Positions 37,036 through 51,017 of a stretch of 64,000 bases of DNA are shown in pieces. Below the pieces are notes generated by a model. That model searched no databases. It was given only the letters and a program-made list of their open reading frames with translations, and was not told where the DNA came from. Position numbers and translations under genes: made by a program. The DNA is from Apteryx mantelli (Eukaryota > Chordata > Aves > Apterygiformes > Apterygidae), in NCBI RefSeq assembly GCF_036417845.1, contig NC_089980.1, positions 66,276,501-66,340,500 on the forward strand, given 5' to 3'. Position 1 is the stretch's first letter, and every line of letters begins with the position of its first letter.

Positions 37036-40000
37036 AGCAGCGGCGGCCGCGGTGCCCGGGCGGAGGTGGCGGGTCCCGGCGCGGCCGCCCCCGCGGTGCC
37101 CCTGCCCGCACGTCTGCCTCTCCCGCCCCCGGACGCGTCCTCCCACCCTCAGCCGTGCTTCGGCTGCGGGCGGTGGGGACCTGTCAGCGCCACCTCCAAA
37201 TGACATTCGCAGCCCGGGCGTCCCCTCCCGGCTGCCTGCCGCCGGGCACCCCCGTCCTGCCGGGCGCTCCTCGGTGTGCCCCTCTCGGGAAGGTGTACCT
37301 CCCCGAACCCCGAAGAAAAGGGGCCTGAGGTTTCCCCCCCACCCTGTGGTGAATGGGAGGGGGCCGCCGCCCGGAGGGACAGGCGGCGGTCTCTCTCGCA
37401 CAGGGCACCGGAGGAAGCCGGCGGGGCTGGCCCGGCCGCGGGGCTGCGGCTGCGGTGCCGCCGCCTCGCCTCTCCCACGCGGCGGGGGCCCGCGGCGCCT
37501 CCGCGGGGGCCGAGCCCCCCTCGCGCCCCGGGCCGGGGGCTGCGGCGGCGCCGGGGCTGGCGGTGGTGGCTCGGTGGCGGCGGGGCTGCGCGCCCCGACG
37601 GCCGCGGGTACCCGCGGCTGTAGCGCGCTTGCAGCGCGGCGGCGGGCGGTGCGCGGAGGCACCGGGGGGAGCCGGGGCGGACCGGCCTCGGGGTGGCGGG
37701 GGGCTGCGCGCCTGGGGGCGGCCCCCCCGCGCCGGGGCTGCGCGCAGGGCTGGGGCCGCGCGTGGTTTGGGAGAGCCGGCGCGGGCGGAGGAGTTGGCCG
37801 CGGCCCCTGGGGCCAGGCGCCGCCCGGCCTCCGCCCCGGGCAGCGGCGCCCGGGGTCCCCGCACCGCGCTGCACCGCGCCGGCCCGCCCGCGCAGGCGGC
37901 AGCACCGCGGAGCTCCGCGGAGGGGCTGCCTTGAGGTAGCAAAATGTCAGAGCTGCAAATTGTGAGGGAAGCACTTCTATGCGGATATGGGCGGCTCGAA
38001 GACAGCGTTTTTATGTTATGCCGGCCTTAAGGAGCAGGGCGATTAGAGCCAATGAATCTCGGTGAGCAGTTAGAAGAGCATTACAATGAGAATTCAAAAT
38101 ACTGTGTTGTTGTATTTAACTTGTAAATATCAAGCCTGTTTTTCTGTTACTGTCTACAAAAGGTGAATATCTGGGCCAGAATGAATTTTCTTCTGTAGAG
38201 GGAAGCTGAAAAGGAGATTTCAAGATTATTTGGGGGGATAATACACTATTATCTTCCATATAAAGATAACAATACCGTAGTAAGGAATTACTAGTATGTT
38301 TTGTCAGGCTTCAGTAGAAATGTAAATCTTCTAGTTTCAGGATATTCTCTCCCCCCCTCCCTGCCAATGTTAGTATTAATCTTATTAAAGATCCAGATAT
38401 TAAGTTTAGGCTGAGGTTCACTCATCTTTCACCTCTGTAGGTCTAACTCACTTTCATTAGAGACTTCTGAAGAGAGATTTGTTGAAGCCAAGTGTGAATT
38501 TTGTAATTAACATCTCAGGAGCCAACATCTCCCTCCAGGGCTCAGGAATATTCTTGAGCAAAGAAGGGAGAGCCCAACAGTTCCCGAGGTGTGGATGTCT
38601 TGAGTGGATGTGAGAGCCTAAATAACCGGCCCTGAATATCTAGCATGTATATAGAAATGTTTGAAGAAACTATCTTTCATCTCAAAACCAGTTTCTCAGC
38701 AAATTTGTCGAAAGGAGTTGCCCTCATCAGAAATGTGCATGTGACAAGTTAAACCCTTTTAACTATTCACATCCATGAACTAAGGGAAGGACAGAGATAA
38801 ATGGAAACTTTGGTTTAAAAATAAGCAGTTATAATGCTTTGTTTTGGTGTGACTTGCCTATTCAACCTCATGATTTATTAGGCCATCTAGCCTGTAGGCT
38901 GAAATAATTTCTCTGGGATCAGAAGTACTTGCAACTGTTTGCATGAATTGATGAATTCATGTTTGCATGAATTTGTGTTTGTATGAATTATGATTCTCAA
39001 TATTGTAGTTAGTGACTGGCTTGCTGGTCTTCACACTGTTAGAAAACGTGGCCTGATTGGGCTCTGTTGTATGCTTTCTGTCAGGCAGGTGTAGTCCTTC
39101 TGTATATAAGAAAGGAGGTTTGGGCTTGTTCAAACCATGGTCCAGAGAAATTATCGCTGCTCTTCACAGTATTCAGATGTCTGACTTGCTGCATGGAAAC
39201 ATTTAGGAAAAATTCTTCCATATTTTTCCTTACTGTAGTTGCTACATCTGACTGAAACAGAAGGAGGTCTGCTACTAAAAGGCTCCCCATTAAGATGGGA
39301 CCTGTATGTGACTGCACACACCCAAACGTTTTTTTTCTTGATTCACTTTATAAGATGACTTTTAGGAAAGAATGGTTTGACACAATAGATGAAAATCCTT
39401 TTAGCATTGAAGACTGAGGGCAAAATGTTTAAGTCTTGCCTTCTGCTCTTTGCTGTTATTTGATATGCTTTCCAGTATCAGCATTGATGGCAGTAGACAA
39501 AAGGTCAAACAATTAGTAGGCTATCAAAATAAAATTGAAGGTACTTGGTGAGTGTAGTGAATAAGGACCTGAGCGATTTAATATAAGATGCTTTGCTTGA
39601 ATGTGCTAGAATTACTTTTAGGCTTACGGATGTAGCTCCCACACCGTAATTTAACCAGCTATCCAGACTGTTAATAACTTTGAAGGAAGGTTAGAGAGTG
39701 GGAATTGCTCAGCTTAACTTCTGTGGAAAATCTAGCATAATTTACTAATGTGATGATGCTTATTCTGAAATAGCTTGAAATACTCCAAAATGTCAGAAAT
39801 AACTGTAAAATTGCTAATCCTGGCTCTTGCAAACTGGTGTCAGTGTTTCCTCTCTATTCTGACTAGGAGATCTAAGTTTCTAGTTTTTGCAGACTTGGGG
39901 ATAAGGAGCAATGCACTCCATTCCTGGGAAGAACAGAAGTAGGGAAGTAAAGAGTGCTTGGCAGAGCAGTGCTCTGAAATTCTGCAAAAAGGCCTGGATG

Positions 40001-41081
40001 TCTCTTTGTGGGACTGAATAAATGTAGTGTCTGCCCACTGTTTTCCATTTAAATAATGTTTCCTACTGAATTATGCTGAGATTTATCGGTAATTGGGCAC
40101 TTCCAGAAAGGGTCCCTTTATTTAAAGCTAGACTTGTATTCACAGTCTCACAAGTACTTGCATGAAAAAATCAGCTGTATCTGCCTGTGACTATGTGTTG
40201 GCTTAGCAACAAAGTTTAGGAGACTAGGTTGGGAAATAAGTAGACAGGTTTGTTTGTGTTCTTTTCTAGTGAATCTACTCTTTAGCTGGGCAGTTTTAGT
40301 TTTAAAAAATGGATGTCAAGCAAGATAATGGTGTTGGGTGAAGTGGCTTAGAAAACAGCACTTTGAGACTATTTTTGTTGCTGACCTGTGGTGATATGTG
40401 ATACGAAGACCATCTTTAGAAAGACTAGCTCCACATAAAGCAGATTTTAGGGATGGAAACAGCTTGACTGTTTCCGAACACAGTCGAGTGTTCGACTTCC
40501 TCATGTTTTCTCCTGTCTGAAGATTCTCGAGTAGGATTTGCTTGGCACCAGAATCTGTGAGACTAATGTACTCAGGACAAGTGCTCCAGGCAGGCATCAG
40601 TCTGACTGGTCATTGTTTCTAGAGCAGCTGTCATTAAAAACTGATGTTTTATGGCCTGTTCGTTTTGGCTTACATGAATGCTGAACCTGAGGATACAGTC
40701 ACGGATTAGTACATTGAAAAAGTGGTGCCTTACTCACAGGACTTGAGCTGACATCAAGGTTGACCTTTACTAGGTGTCTTGTTTCTAAAAACAGTTTCTC
40801 TACAGATGCTCACATTTTGGGCTAAATTGATTATTGGTTGGGAACTGCTAAACCATGCTGTGCAGAATGACTTACGTCATCACTCTTCATTTCTCTATGA
40901 TTTGCTACTTGTATTTCAGCATGGAAGTGATGACGGTCTAGTTTTCCAGATATATGATCTACTTTGTATGCACCTGCCAAACTTGTACAACTTTATGAAA
41001 AAGGCCACTGGATTTGGCCCAGAAACCATTCAACTTCACAAGAGGATTACTGTGCTTGAGGGTACATTCTGCCCACAAGTA
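37036..41081 (+). other. PPP1R14C intron 1, first part
   Basis: Up to about 37940 this is CpG-island sequence; after that it is ordinary AT-rich DNA. A degenerate repeat of 'catgaatt'-type units lies at 38938-38990. No exon with the expected acidic EEEMPEVEIDIDD-type sequence was found. Confidence 0.6.
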
Positions 41082-41397
41082 CAGGCATACCTCACTTCAT
41101 TGCGCTTCGCAAATATTATGTTTTTTACAAATTGAAGGTTTGTGGCAACACTGTGTCGAGCAGGTATATTGGCGCCGTTTTTCCAACAGCATGTGCTCAC
41201 TTTGTGTCTCTGTGTCATGTTTTGTACATTGTTTTTTCAGACATAATGCTATTGCACACTTAATAGACTACAATATAGTGTAAACATAACTTTTATATGC
41301 ACTGGGAAACCAAAAAATTCATGGTACTTGCTTTATTGCGATATTCACTTTGACAGTGGTTTGGAACCGAACCTGCAATATCTCCAAGGTATGCCTG
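41082..41397 (+). mobile_element. Non-autonomous, internally deleted Tigger1-like element (MITE-like)
   Basis: This element is 316 bp long, bounded by TA at 41080-41081 and 41398-41399. The left end is caggcatacctcacttc, and the right end is its inverted counterpart (ggtatgcctg). The first 143 bases correspond to the right end (transposase start side) of the copy at 22991-25377, including 'acaaattgaaggtttgtggca' and 'tttttccaacagcatgtgctcac'. The last 173 bases correspond to its left end, including 'agacataatgctattgcacac' and 'aacataacttttatatgcactggg'. The internal join lies near 41224/41225 and removes the entire transposase. One of two tandem 'attgcgcttcgc' subterminal motifs is also missing. 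It sits in intron 1 of PPP1R14C in the gene's sense direction, opposite in orientation to the long copy. Confidence 0.94.
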
Positions 41398-41789
41398 TAA
41401 AGCATTTGTTATAGACAACAGAATGCTGTTGGAATAAGCACATGGAGAGCAAACAGATTTTACGTAAAACATTAGTAAACAATAAAGAGGGATTTTGCTT
41501 GTGCTATGGGTTTGTTGCAAAATCTTTTTGATGTACAGAAAAGTATGAGGCCTTAAATCTTGAACTGTAAAAGCTGAAGATAAGACTTACCTTCTAAGAT
41601 GAGCTATTGCTGAGTATAGTTTGATAACCAACTCTTTTATTATTTTATGTCTAATCATGTATTGAGAACTTGGCAAAGGATAAGATGCTGGTCCGGAAGT
41701 AACAGGGAATTATGCCAAAGCTTACCCCTTTTCCATTTCAGTGCAAAATATACTTATTATGGAATGCTGTGTTAAAAATTCAATGTATT

Positions 41790-41807
41790 AAAAAAAAAAA
41801 AAAAAAA
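41790..41807. repeat. Poly-A run (18 bases)
   Basis: Eighteen consecutive A on the + strand. It could be a retroposon tail, but no recognisable retroposon precedes it. Confidence 0.85.
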
Positions 41808-44800
41808 GGAAGAGCTGCCCATAAAAGCCCCTCAAGCATTTCCTTCAAGAGTACAGAGCCAAGCTGAACTGAGAATCATGATTATGTACTATTCTCTTCC
41901 ACTTCCTGAAATGTGGGTACCACAGTGATAAGGGTAGCATAAAGCCCTGAACTGGGTAAGGGATTTCATGTTGGCAGGGCCAATTGTTGCAGCTATTAGT
42001 AAAAAATGGTATTAGTCGGGGATGGAATGTAAGGGGGGCAATTAAACCTGTTCAGGATGGTTGGAGCTGCCTTCCCTGGGTGCTCTGACTGTGACTTCAG
42101 TGCTGGTGACTCCCCTCTCTGGCCCCTTCCTGGAGCTTCTGGGTGACGCTAGCAAGACAGCTTGTTCCTAGTGTAATATCGGTGAGTCTGTCGGTCTGTA
42201 TGCACTTGAATTTGAACTGTTTGGTGTTAGACAGGAGAAAACATGAGGAAGGCACTTATCTACACTGTAGAGCTGGATCACAAAAGTAAAAACTGCCTAG
42301 CTCTCCCATCCCCTCCTGCCACACAAACATTTTGGCTGCAATGGTGAGGCTAGTGGCATGGTGTAAAAGATGGGTTGCAGGGAAGGTGTGCTGTCTCATG
42401 TCAAGCTTTCTGAAAAGGATGGATTTTTGCAAGAGCTGTTCTAGTCACTTAACCTTGGCATTTGAACAAATTAGCTACCTTGACTATATTTCTAAAATAT
42501 TTCTCAATACAGAATCCAGCTGCAGGGCTGATGAGTATTGATGGTCTATCAGAAGCACTGCTGCATAACCAGACATGGTACAGGATATCACTTCCTCTGA
42601 GTATTTGCATCAAAACAGACATACCTTGTGGGCTGACTGGACTCAATTACAGCTATTTCTTTCCCTAGTATTTGGGGCTGTGTTCCTACATGCTACTGGC
42701 CTTATGCACAGTATGGTCCCTCTTCTCCAGCCCATCCTCTCACTGGTCGGTGGCTCTGCATATCCTGCAGATCCTGTGTATCTGAGGCAGTTACCATGGT
42801 TACCAGTGATCTGTTTTGCTCTGGGTTTGAAGAACACTGAATGAATGGTGCAAGGATTTGAAGGCCAAATGCTTTTTTCTTTTTCTTTTTATTGTCCCAT
42901 TCTTTGCAAAACAGCCTGCTCAGCACGCTGTTAAGGCTGCTGTTTAGTAATGTGGGCCTGATGGTATGGTCAGGTACTACTTACTCCTCAGGCTATCATG
43001 AGGTAATGTTTGAAATGTATTATTCATTTGTCACAAAGATGCTTTAATCTGGTAAGGAACTCCACTGAATAAAAAAACGCAGAAACAAACTTATGCTGAC
43101 TGTCTGACTCTTCGAATAGACTTGGATAGTTCTCTAACTTGGACTAAGACCTCACAAGTGGTAGTTAAGTGTGAACATATTTTTAAAGGAAACTAAAGTG
43201 AAAAGAGACTGAGAGGGCTCTGAGAATCATCAGGGAAAAGAAAAAAGTTGCTCCTTAAAAGGAAGCAAGTCAGTAGCAACTGTAATAAAAGGATTCTTTG
43301 TTCAGGAAATAGAGTATTATAATATAGGTGTGTTCAAGCAAAGTACTTAGAGCTTCATCTAACTGCTTAGAAATGTGACTGAGTTATTTCTTTTGGAAGT
43401 CTATTAATGATGTCAAAATTTCACATTGTACGGCATGAACTTTGGAGCACTCTTCATTTGGGGAATTTTGCTGAACTGATTTGTGCTAGTCAAAGCTTAC
43501 TGTGATCAGAGACCTTCACTGGACATGGGCTCATATTGGGCTAGCAAAGGCTTCTCATATCATGGAAAGGGATTTCTGTTTGGAGGATCTAAGTGTAGAA
43601 AATAGGAAGCCCCAAATGGCCTTTAAAATGCATGCTGCTATAAGTCAATGCTTGTAAAATGCATGCTGCTGCTTTCAGAGAAGCAGTGGGCTAGACTACC
43701 TACGAGGGTGCCAAGCACCTGAGGGCAATGGGGTCAGAGCCTTTTGTCTCTAAATGTGCTGCTTAAACTCTGATCCTGGGTTCTGAAGAAAACTAATTCT
43801 AGCAGGAAATGCACCATTCAGCTACCTTCCTCCTTTTGAAGTGCAAAGTTTACATTGCATCTCAAGGAGTCTAGGAAAATTATTTTTCAAACCACTTAAA
43901 CTTTGTATAGTCTGGATGTCATTTCTGCACTGATCTTGGCTCACTGTCTTATTTTAAGTAGCGGCAATACCCTTGACTTCTAATTTAGAAGCTTTACTAT
44001 GCAAACCTACATCTTCCATGAACTATTCCATATCAAATCTTTTGTCCTTTCCCCCTTTCCATTCCAGATTGAACTGGTCTCTTTGCTGAAGGGGTAGGTG
44101 TGGTTGTTTTATGACAAGGCAAAGAAATGATTGATTGCTTATATCACTTACCTTTTATAATTGTACTTGCAGCAATTGTATAAGCAGTATCCTCAAACAG
44201 TCACGGCTGCAAAGACTCTTCTGCCTTTAGGCAAATTGCTTTACATACAGTCAGTGCTTGATTATCCAGGGTAAAGAGGGTGGGGAATGGGGAGAGGGTA
44301 GAAGAGAGAAGCACATGGATGCAATGGAAAAAACATGGATTAAAAAACCCTATGTAAACTATGCTATAAATCATGCAGTGAACATGCAGCTGAAGTGGGG
44401 GGAGAAATTGCCAACCTACCCCTTTCTCCTGCCCAAGTCATCACACACATCACACATCTGCATTGCTTCTGGACTTGAGTCTAGCTTGGATGTCTCTGCA
44501 CTTGCAGTACAATTAATCTACAGTGTGGATTATCTATCCATAGATAGCTGAGTGTTGCTTACGGTGAGCAGGACACTAAGCTGACTTGTGTGCTGGGTAC
44601 TGGGCGAGTCAGGATGGTTTCTCTCCCATTATTCTCATAGCTTTGCATTAGCTGATCTAAATTCTGCTGCAGAATCAGTTACCTGAAACAAAAATAACCC
44701 TGTTTAAATGAAGAAAATATGTATTCCTTGGCACATCTGCCTCCTATTAAAAGGCATAGTGAATGTTTCTGAATAGGTTTCATGCCCAAGTGAAAAGGTG

Positions 44801-47800
44801 TTCTACTTGAAGTAAAACTTCATTTTGCAAGCAGTGTGGTAACTTAGGCTTGTCACAAGAGTAGCCTGATTCTTAACTGGTCTCTGCCTTGCAAAGGCTG
44901 GCTGAACTCTTGTTCATATTCTCATAGCTCCCCATTTAGATTAGGTTATGCCCACTGACTTGAAAAGTCACAGTACCTGGCCCCAGACCCAACAAACAAA
45001 CCTCTGAACAATTTTGTAGTGCATACTAGGGATAATCTGTTCAAAGCAGTTGTTCTTGGAGAGTACAGGAAACGCAGATGAAAAATACGCTGTTCAGTCT
45101 CTAACCCAGTTCAGTCTGAATTGTGGTCACCTTGTCTTCTTGTCGCCTGGTGATAAAGCAGCAGCAATATCAATCTATTCTTCCTGCAGCCTTGTGGCTT
45201 GCCTGCAATAGAAGAGAGCTAAGTTCTTATTTTTCCTTTCCCTTTTTATTTCCCTTTCCTCTGTCTAACTCCAGAAACTTTCATTTGACAATGCAAATTA
45301 AGTAGGTTAGACATGGCCATCCATCTGTGTCACTGCAACTTCTGGCTGCCTGTCATAAAACGTTGGCAGTTACATTTACTGTATGTCTGTGTGACACATG
45401 GAATGGAATTACATAAGTCAGGATTTCTCAAAGTTATCAGTGTTGGAGAAGGGGAATAAAATCATAATTGCATGCAGTCCGTATAGCAACAGTATGACTG
45501 TATTTCAAAGGTAGAATAAATTTTGCCTGTTAAAGACTGTCTTGGAACAAAGGATCATTTGGGCAGAGGTACACACTGAAACAAATCAAATGTTCTTTGA
45601 AGTAATAAGTATTTAATTCTGAGCCTCACATTTGAATAGCAGAATTTTTTTTTTTTCTTCTCCAAAGGAGCATGATATCTATTCTAGGAACCAGTTCATC
45701 ACAGTATCTTAGACTATTTTCAGGCAACAGACAGATCACAGCCCCAGAAGGCATCTTGTTTCTTTTTAATTCATGTGATATTTATCAGTAGTGCCAGATC
45801 TACTAGATATCAGCCTAGAGAGAAATCACAGTATGTTGTATAGATCTTTAATTATTAGAATGTTGATAGCTAAATTAATTCAATGTAATACTGTTCTGCA
45901 TGTGCAGCAAAGCTGGTACAAAAGACAGTATTCATTTAAAGAGGCTTAATGGCAAGTATTTAAGTGTCTAGCTTATGCAGTGGGTGCTGATCTACAGGTG
46001 ACACTTCCGCTTTGTAGTAGTAAAACTTTTGGGTTGAGAACAACTCACCATTCTGAGTATGCTGCTAATAAGGAGATCACACACTTCAGTCCTGTGTGCT
46101 GGACTTCATAAATGCAAATGATGGCGCAGTGAATGCCTAATGAAAAACCTCTTATCAGCCTGTCTTAATAGGATTACTTTCCAGAACACAGAACTGGGAG
46201 GAACATTCTGGGTCACAGAGCCTGCTCTCTCATTTGCAGATAAGCTTTTTGCATTTGGTGTAATTGTTTAACAGAGCAACTCTGTTATATGATGTTTCTT
46301 TCCACATTATTTCATAAGTTTAAAGGCACCTTTTAAACCATTTGGGCACTAGGCTCTTTCTCACTTCCTTTGTAAATTATAGGAAGACACAAACAAAAGA
46401 CCTGTGTTTGCTTGAGATGGGCTTGCCTGGACTCTCGCACTGGGGTGAAGTTTAATTAGATTATAAATGCACTTTACTATCTGTACTTACTCTGGACATC
46501 GTTAGGGTCAAGTGGTGGCCACAATGCGGGGCAGAAATATCAAGATACTGTAGGCTGCTTACTACCTTATAACAGAATCTTCCTTTTGGGTAGATGTCTG
46601 CAGACTCTGGGAGAAATGTATTCACCAATGTTCCATTGAATTAACTTAGCAATACTGTAGAAAATATAGGATGTTAGCTGCTCAAGATCTTAATTTGTTT
46701 TAGGACTTGAAAGATAACTTCTTTGAAGTAGATATCTAAATTAACTCTGTGGTACAAATGATCTATTCCACTTTAGGTACCGATATATAACATTTTGGCA
46801 CACTTACTATAAACACAAAGCATGCCTTGAGCTTTTACAATTGCTTGCTTTACATTTTAAAGGATAATACCTGAGGCATGTACTACCCTAGATATATGTG
46901 AAGAGAAGTCATTAAGTCTGGACATTCTGAAATAAATTCTTGTGTTTTCTATTTTTGTTATGCTGGTAGGAATCAAGCTATTTTAGACTTATTGTCAAAC
47001 TGTGTATTCCTGTGTCAAGTGCACTGAAGCAAAACAGCTTAGTTTTCTTTCCAAGAAAATTAACAAAACTTCCTAAATTTGGATTATGATTGAATTCCTC
47101 CTCTTAGTATTGAACACTGAATACTCTCTAGTATCAGGACAGAATCTAATGTGGGGAGGAGGGCTGGTGGGAAGTTGCACACTGGCAGCCACAAATATCT
47201 CAGTTCTTACTTCAGCTGTCATTGTAGTACTTGTTTACTGGTCTAGTTTATTCCACTTGCTTAGAGGTATCAAACTGCTGTTTGTTTATCAAGACCAAAC
47301 TCTTATATGGAAGAATTTCTGTGGTGTTTCAAAGTAATTCTGATAACCAAAGAATGCATTATAAGAGGAAGCGAGGTCAATACTTCACTTTGTAATCTGG
47401 AGGCTGTCTTCCTGTCTCGAGTTCCCTGCAAGTGGAGGCTTTATCATGGCATGATTTTGAAATGTTCATGTCAGATTTTAACTTCAAATGTTTACGTAAT
47501 GACTACATTTGATAGTGAAATCATGGGCTCTTACTCGAGGTGAATAGCTTGCAGGCCCTTGGATGTAGCAACTGGGAAGAGGGAGGACCATGTGCCAAAA
47601 TACTTTTTTGGGAACTGACTGTGAGTTTGGAGAAACACTGGAATCAAATAGTAGTCTTTAGGTCTATTATTCCAGGGTTTTGTCATCTTCAGTGGGACGC
47701 TTCCAGCAGATTATTCCACTTCCTAGATCTGAAGCAGTTTAATGAATTCATGGTAAAGATCCCTTAGGCAGTCTTCCAACTTCGGCAGACTGGGTACTTG

Positions 47801-50800
47801 CCTGAGGAGCTAACTGATGTCTCTGGCCCTTGGGGAAGAGGAGTGTCTGTTTCTAAAGCATGTTGGAACTCGTTGATATTTCTTGACACTGATGGACCAG
47901 GGCCAAAATGCATCAACTGCTAGTACTCGGTCTTCCTGGTGCCCAAAATTAGTATGTTGGGGGAGGGAGAAGGAGAGGCCTAGTAGTAACTACTGTATAG
48001 AGTACGTTGATATGTCCAGGCACCACTTGAAGGACTTGCTGCAAACAATGGTTAGCTCTCCAGATGTCTTGCCAACTAAATTTCTTCAAAAAGAAGGTTC
48101 AGTTCTCCTAGATTCTGCAGAATGCAAGAATACTTGTTTTGGTTCTACTGAAGAAAACATTTTTCCCCCACAAAAGAGACACTTTTTATTTCCCATGTCA
48201 AATCTGAGATGACCTAATACTTCTGACTAAATAGATACTTGCATTTTAAAACTGTCTGTTATTTCAACTGATAATATCATAATTAGCTGATCAGACTAAA
48301 ATGTGGTAAGAACGCCATGGGTTTGTCAGATACTTGATGCACCCATGCTGTATGACTTTTATTGCAGAAGTCAATTTACACACAACTTCTCAGCCAAGAG
48401 AAAATTAGTGCTGGAGACAACAGATTATTTTTACAAGACTTTAAAAGTGAGAAGGGCCACTTAGAGGCTACAGTGTCTCACTGTACTCTTTCCTTGTCTT
48501 TCTCCTTGTCCTTTTTTTTTTCAAGCATTCTGATGGAATAATTAATCTTTGAAGTGTCCCAAGAGGCACACCTGCTTAATTGCACTGCTATTTAGCCTAA
48601 CTCCCCAGAGCACAGAAGACCTGGTGTTGATCCTGTTTCTTTGAAATCTTTTCTTAAAATCTATTTCTTGGGTCTTTTTCACCTTCATTTTTAAACGAAG
48701 CAGTCAGTCTGTCAAATCAGACCTACCATGGAACTGTCCTAGTCATCAGGGGTTGTGCTAGGAGAGCAAGTCACCACAGTGGCCTGATTGAAGGAGAAAA
48801 CTGCTGGTGAATCTCAGGGCTCCTCTGAAGTGATAGTTCTATGCTTAGCAATCTTAAGTTAGTTCTGTATGAGTTTTATTCCCTTCTCAAAGGGAAACAG
48901 ATCTTTCCACAGGCTAGTAAGTCAGTTCCAAGTATGCTATATAGTTTCCAGGTAAAACCTTATTAGTGTGGAAGTGCAAAGATGAGGTGCTCTAACCAAG
49001 ACTACAGAAAATGCCCTGCATGTTCCTGCTGTGTGGCCTAGCTATGGAACTCAGAGCACACTCAGACTTTGCTTCCATGTAGGGCAGCTTTCACAAGCAC
49101 TTTGTTCCTAGATGACAAGTCTTCTCTTCAGCTTCTCTGGTTCACCACTGCCCTCTATGTGGTGTGACCACACAAAATGGGCTTAGCTGAAATAAAACTA
49201 TTGCATTCTTCTCCCATGTAGAGGTATGTACAAATTTCAAGGAAGCAGTCAATCAGGCTTTTGTTATTCTGATGTGGAGAGAGACCTGCAGATCAAGCGT
49301 GGGGATGTCCCATGACAGGGTATGTGTGGAAAGTCATTGCACTGGCATAATCCTGAAAGAACAGCCATTTAGAAAGATCCTGATGGCTTAACTTACTGTG
49401 CCTCTCACAGATGACTATGTAACAGTGATTTAAAGTACAACATGTATTTGCTAATACTGAACTATTTCTGCCTGTGTGAAAGTGGATGAGGACAAAAACA
49501 TGATGTGTCCTCCCTATCTGCATCAGAGTGTTTTATTTAACAGAAGTGACAAGCAAGAATAGACTTAGCATGTCCTATTTTTAAGACAAGGACACAAGGC
49601 TTTTGCTTTAGAGACAGAACTTGAATTTAGCAAATGTTTTGCTGAGATTGGATCCATGTCATGGGCATGGTTAGGAAGTGCTGAATGCCTCCCTCTTACT
49701 CTGCTCAGTATACTTTGTGATCAATGTCTCTTCTTCATTTAGCAATTTCACACTCTAGTGATTCCTTTAGACTTCTGAAGAGATGCACAAATTAGACAAC
49801 AATTCCTTAACCAGCATGTGTTATGGATATTTTTGGATATGCTGAAGTTGTTTTGACAGTTCAGGTATAAAAACAGTGAAATACCAGTGTTAGTACTAAA
49901 GAAGGCTAAATGAAGTCTAACCCTTGCTTTGGCTGGATGTCCTTCTTTATGCTTACTAATGACACTGCGTTTGCAAAGTACAAGATTCTTTACTTTCTCT
50001 GCATGTTGAGTGTTTTTTTAAGATCAAACTTATGGCTGAGTGGAAGGCCTGATATGCTGTATTTTTTTTCTGGAAACAAAGAGGTATTTTGGCATCGTAA
50101 AATCTTTTACCTATAATTGCAGTATCTTCTCACCCTGCAAGTTTATTTGGTGTTGTGACGAAGGTGATAAAGAACTACAGCTGTAGTAACAAGATTGATT
50201 TTGATAATAAAATTTATGGACACCATGAATTGTAGAGTTCTCAAAATTCAGAATCTCATGGCATTTGGTCCTCTATTTCTTGCGGTGGTCGTTTTCCAGA
50301 GTTCAGTATCAATGGTGTGAATCCCAGATAACTTGCTGCTCCACCTTGTGTCTTGGCCACACTTCCACCTGCTGGCTATATCCCTGCTTATACTGCCTGT
50401 GGCTCTAGGGTATTTTACCCACTTAGGATGCATACCGCAAAGGCACATCCCCTGCCTTGAGGCTTGCTCTGAAATTAGGTGCTTGAAAGGATGGAGTGGT
50501 TGGGAACTCTTTTGAGAACCATTGTCCTAGAAGATGCAAGGGCTGCAGGTGTAGGTACAGCTGTGAGGAGATTAGGATTTTCCCACCTGTCTTCCACCTA
50601 TTTCTCCACTGCTGTGCCAGCAAGTCCTGTGCTGCCCTAAACACAATGTCTTTTGTCAGTGGGGAACAAATAGTTCTCTCTCCTCTAGAGCTTGCTTTTT
50701 GCCCATCTCTACAATAGGGCGTGGAAAGATGTAGGAAGTGTTGGGCTATCAGGGCCAAGTAGGCAGGGACTGCAGTAAAAAAGGAGCAAATGGAAAGCTG

Positions 50801-50983
50801 GGTGAAACTGGAGAGGGAGAAAGAAGGTCAGATAGTGGACTGAATATGGAGAGTCTATGGCTGGCTGCCTGCCGTATCCCTGCATTTTTCCATGTTGTTT
50901 CTTTCGCTAGTGGGTACTTCTGGTCCAGGTATGTGGGTAGATGTCTCCTTGTGTAATGTCTGCTTCTTTGCTCCTGATAGCAG

Positions 50984-51017
50984 GAGCACTGGCAGTAAAA
51001 GAGCACTGGCAGTAGAA
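50984..51017. repeat. 17-bp tandem duplication
   Basis: Two adjacent units of gagcactggcagtaaaa (50984-51000 and 51001-51017) differ at one position. Confidence 0.85.

Larger units (their letters stand above)
36500..37940. other. CpG island covering PPP1R14C promoter, exon 1 and start of intron 1
   Basis: About 1.4 kb of very GC-rich, CpG-dense sequence with sharp borders against AT-rich flanks. It contains GC boxes, the coding exon at 36748-37029 and about 900 bp of the first intron. Long open frames on both strands in this block reflect the rarity of stop codons in such DNA and are not taken as genes. It is the only large CpG island in the window. Confidence 0.93.

Noticed and set aside
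37030..37203. Continuation of the PPP1R14C frame to a stop at 37201-37203, giving a 151-residue protein
   Set aside because: Family similarity stops exactly at 37029, followed by a splice donor gtgcgg. The extra residues are low-complexity intron translation.
36649..37974. A 441-residue open frame on the minus strand, and several others of 200-300 residues on both strands, within the CpG island
   Set aside because: They are Pro/Arg/Gly/Ala-rich, overlap each other in all frames and coincide with extreme GC content, where stop codons are rare. No domain is visible. The real exon is the short + strand one at 36748-37029.
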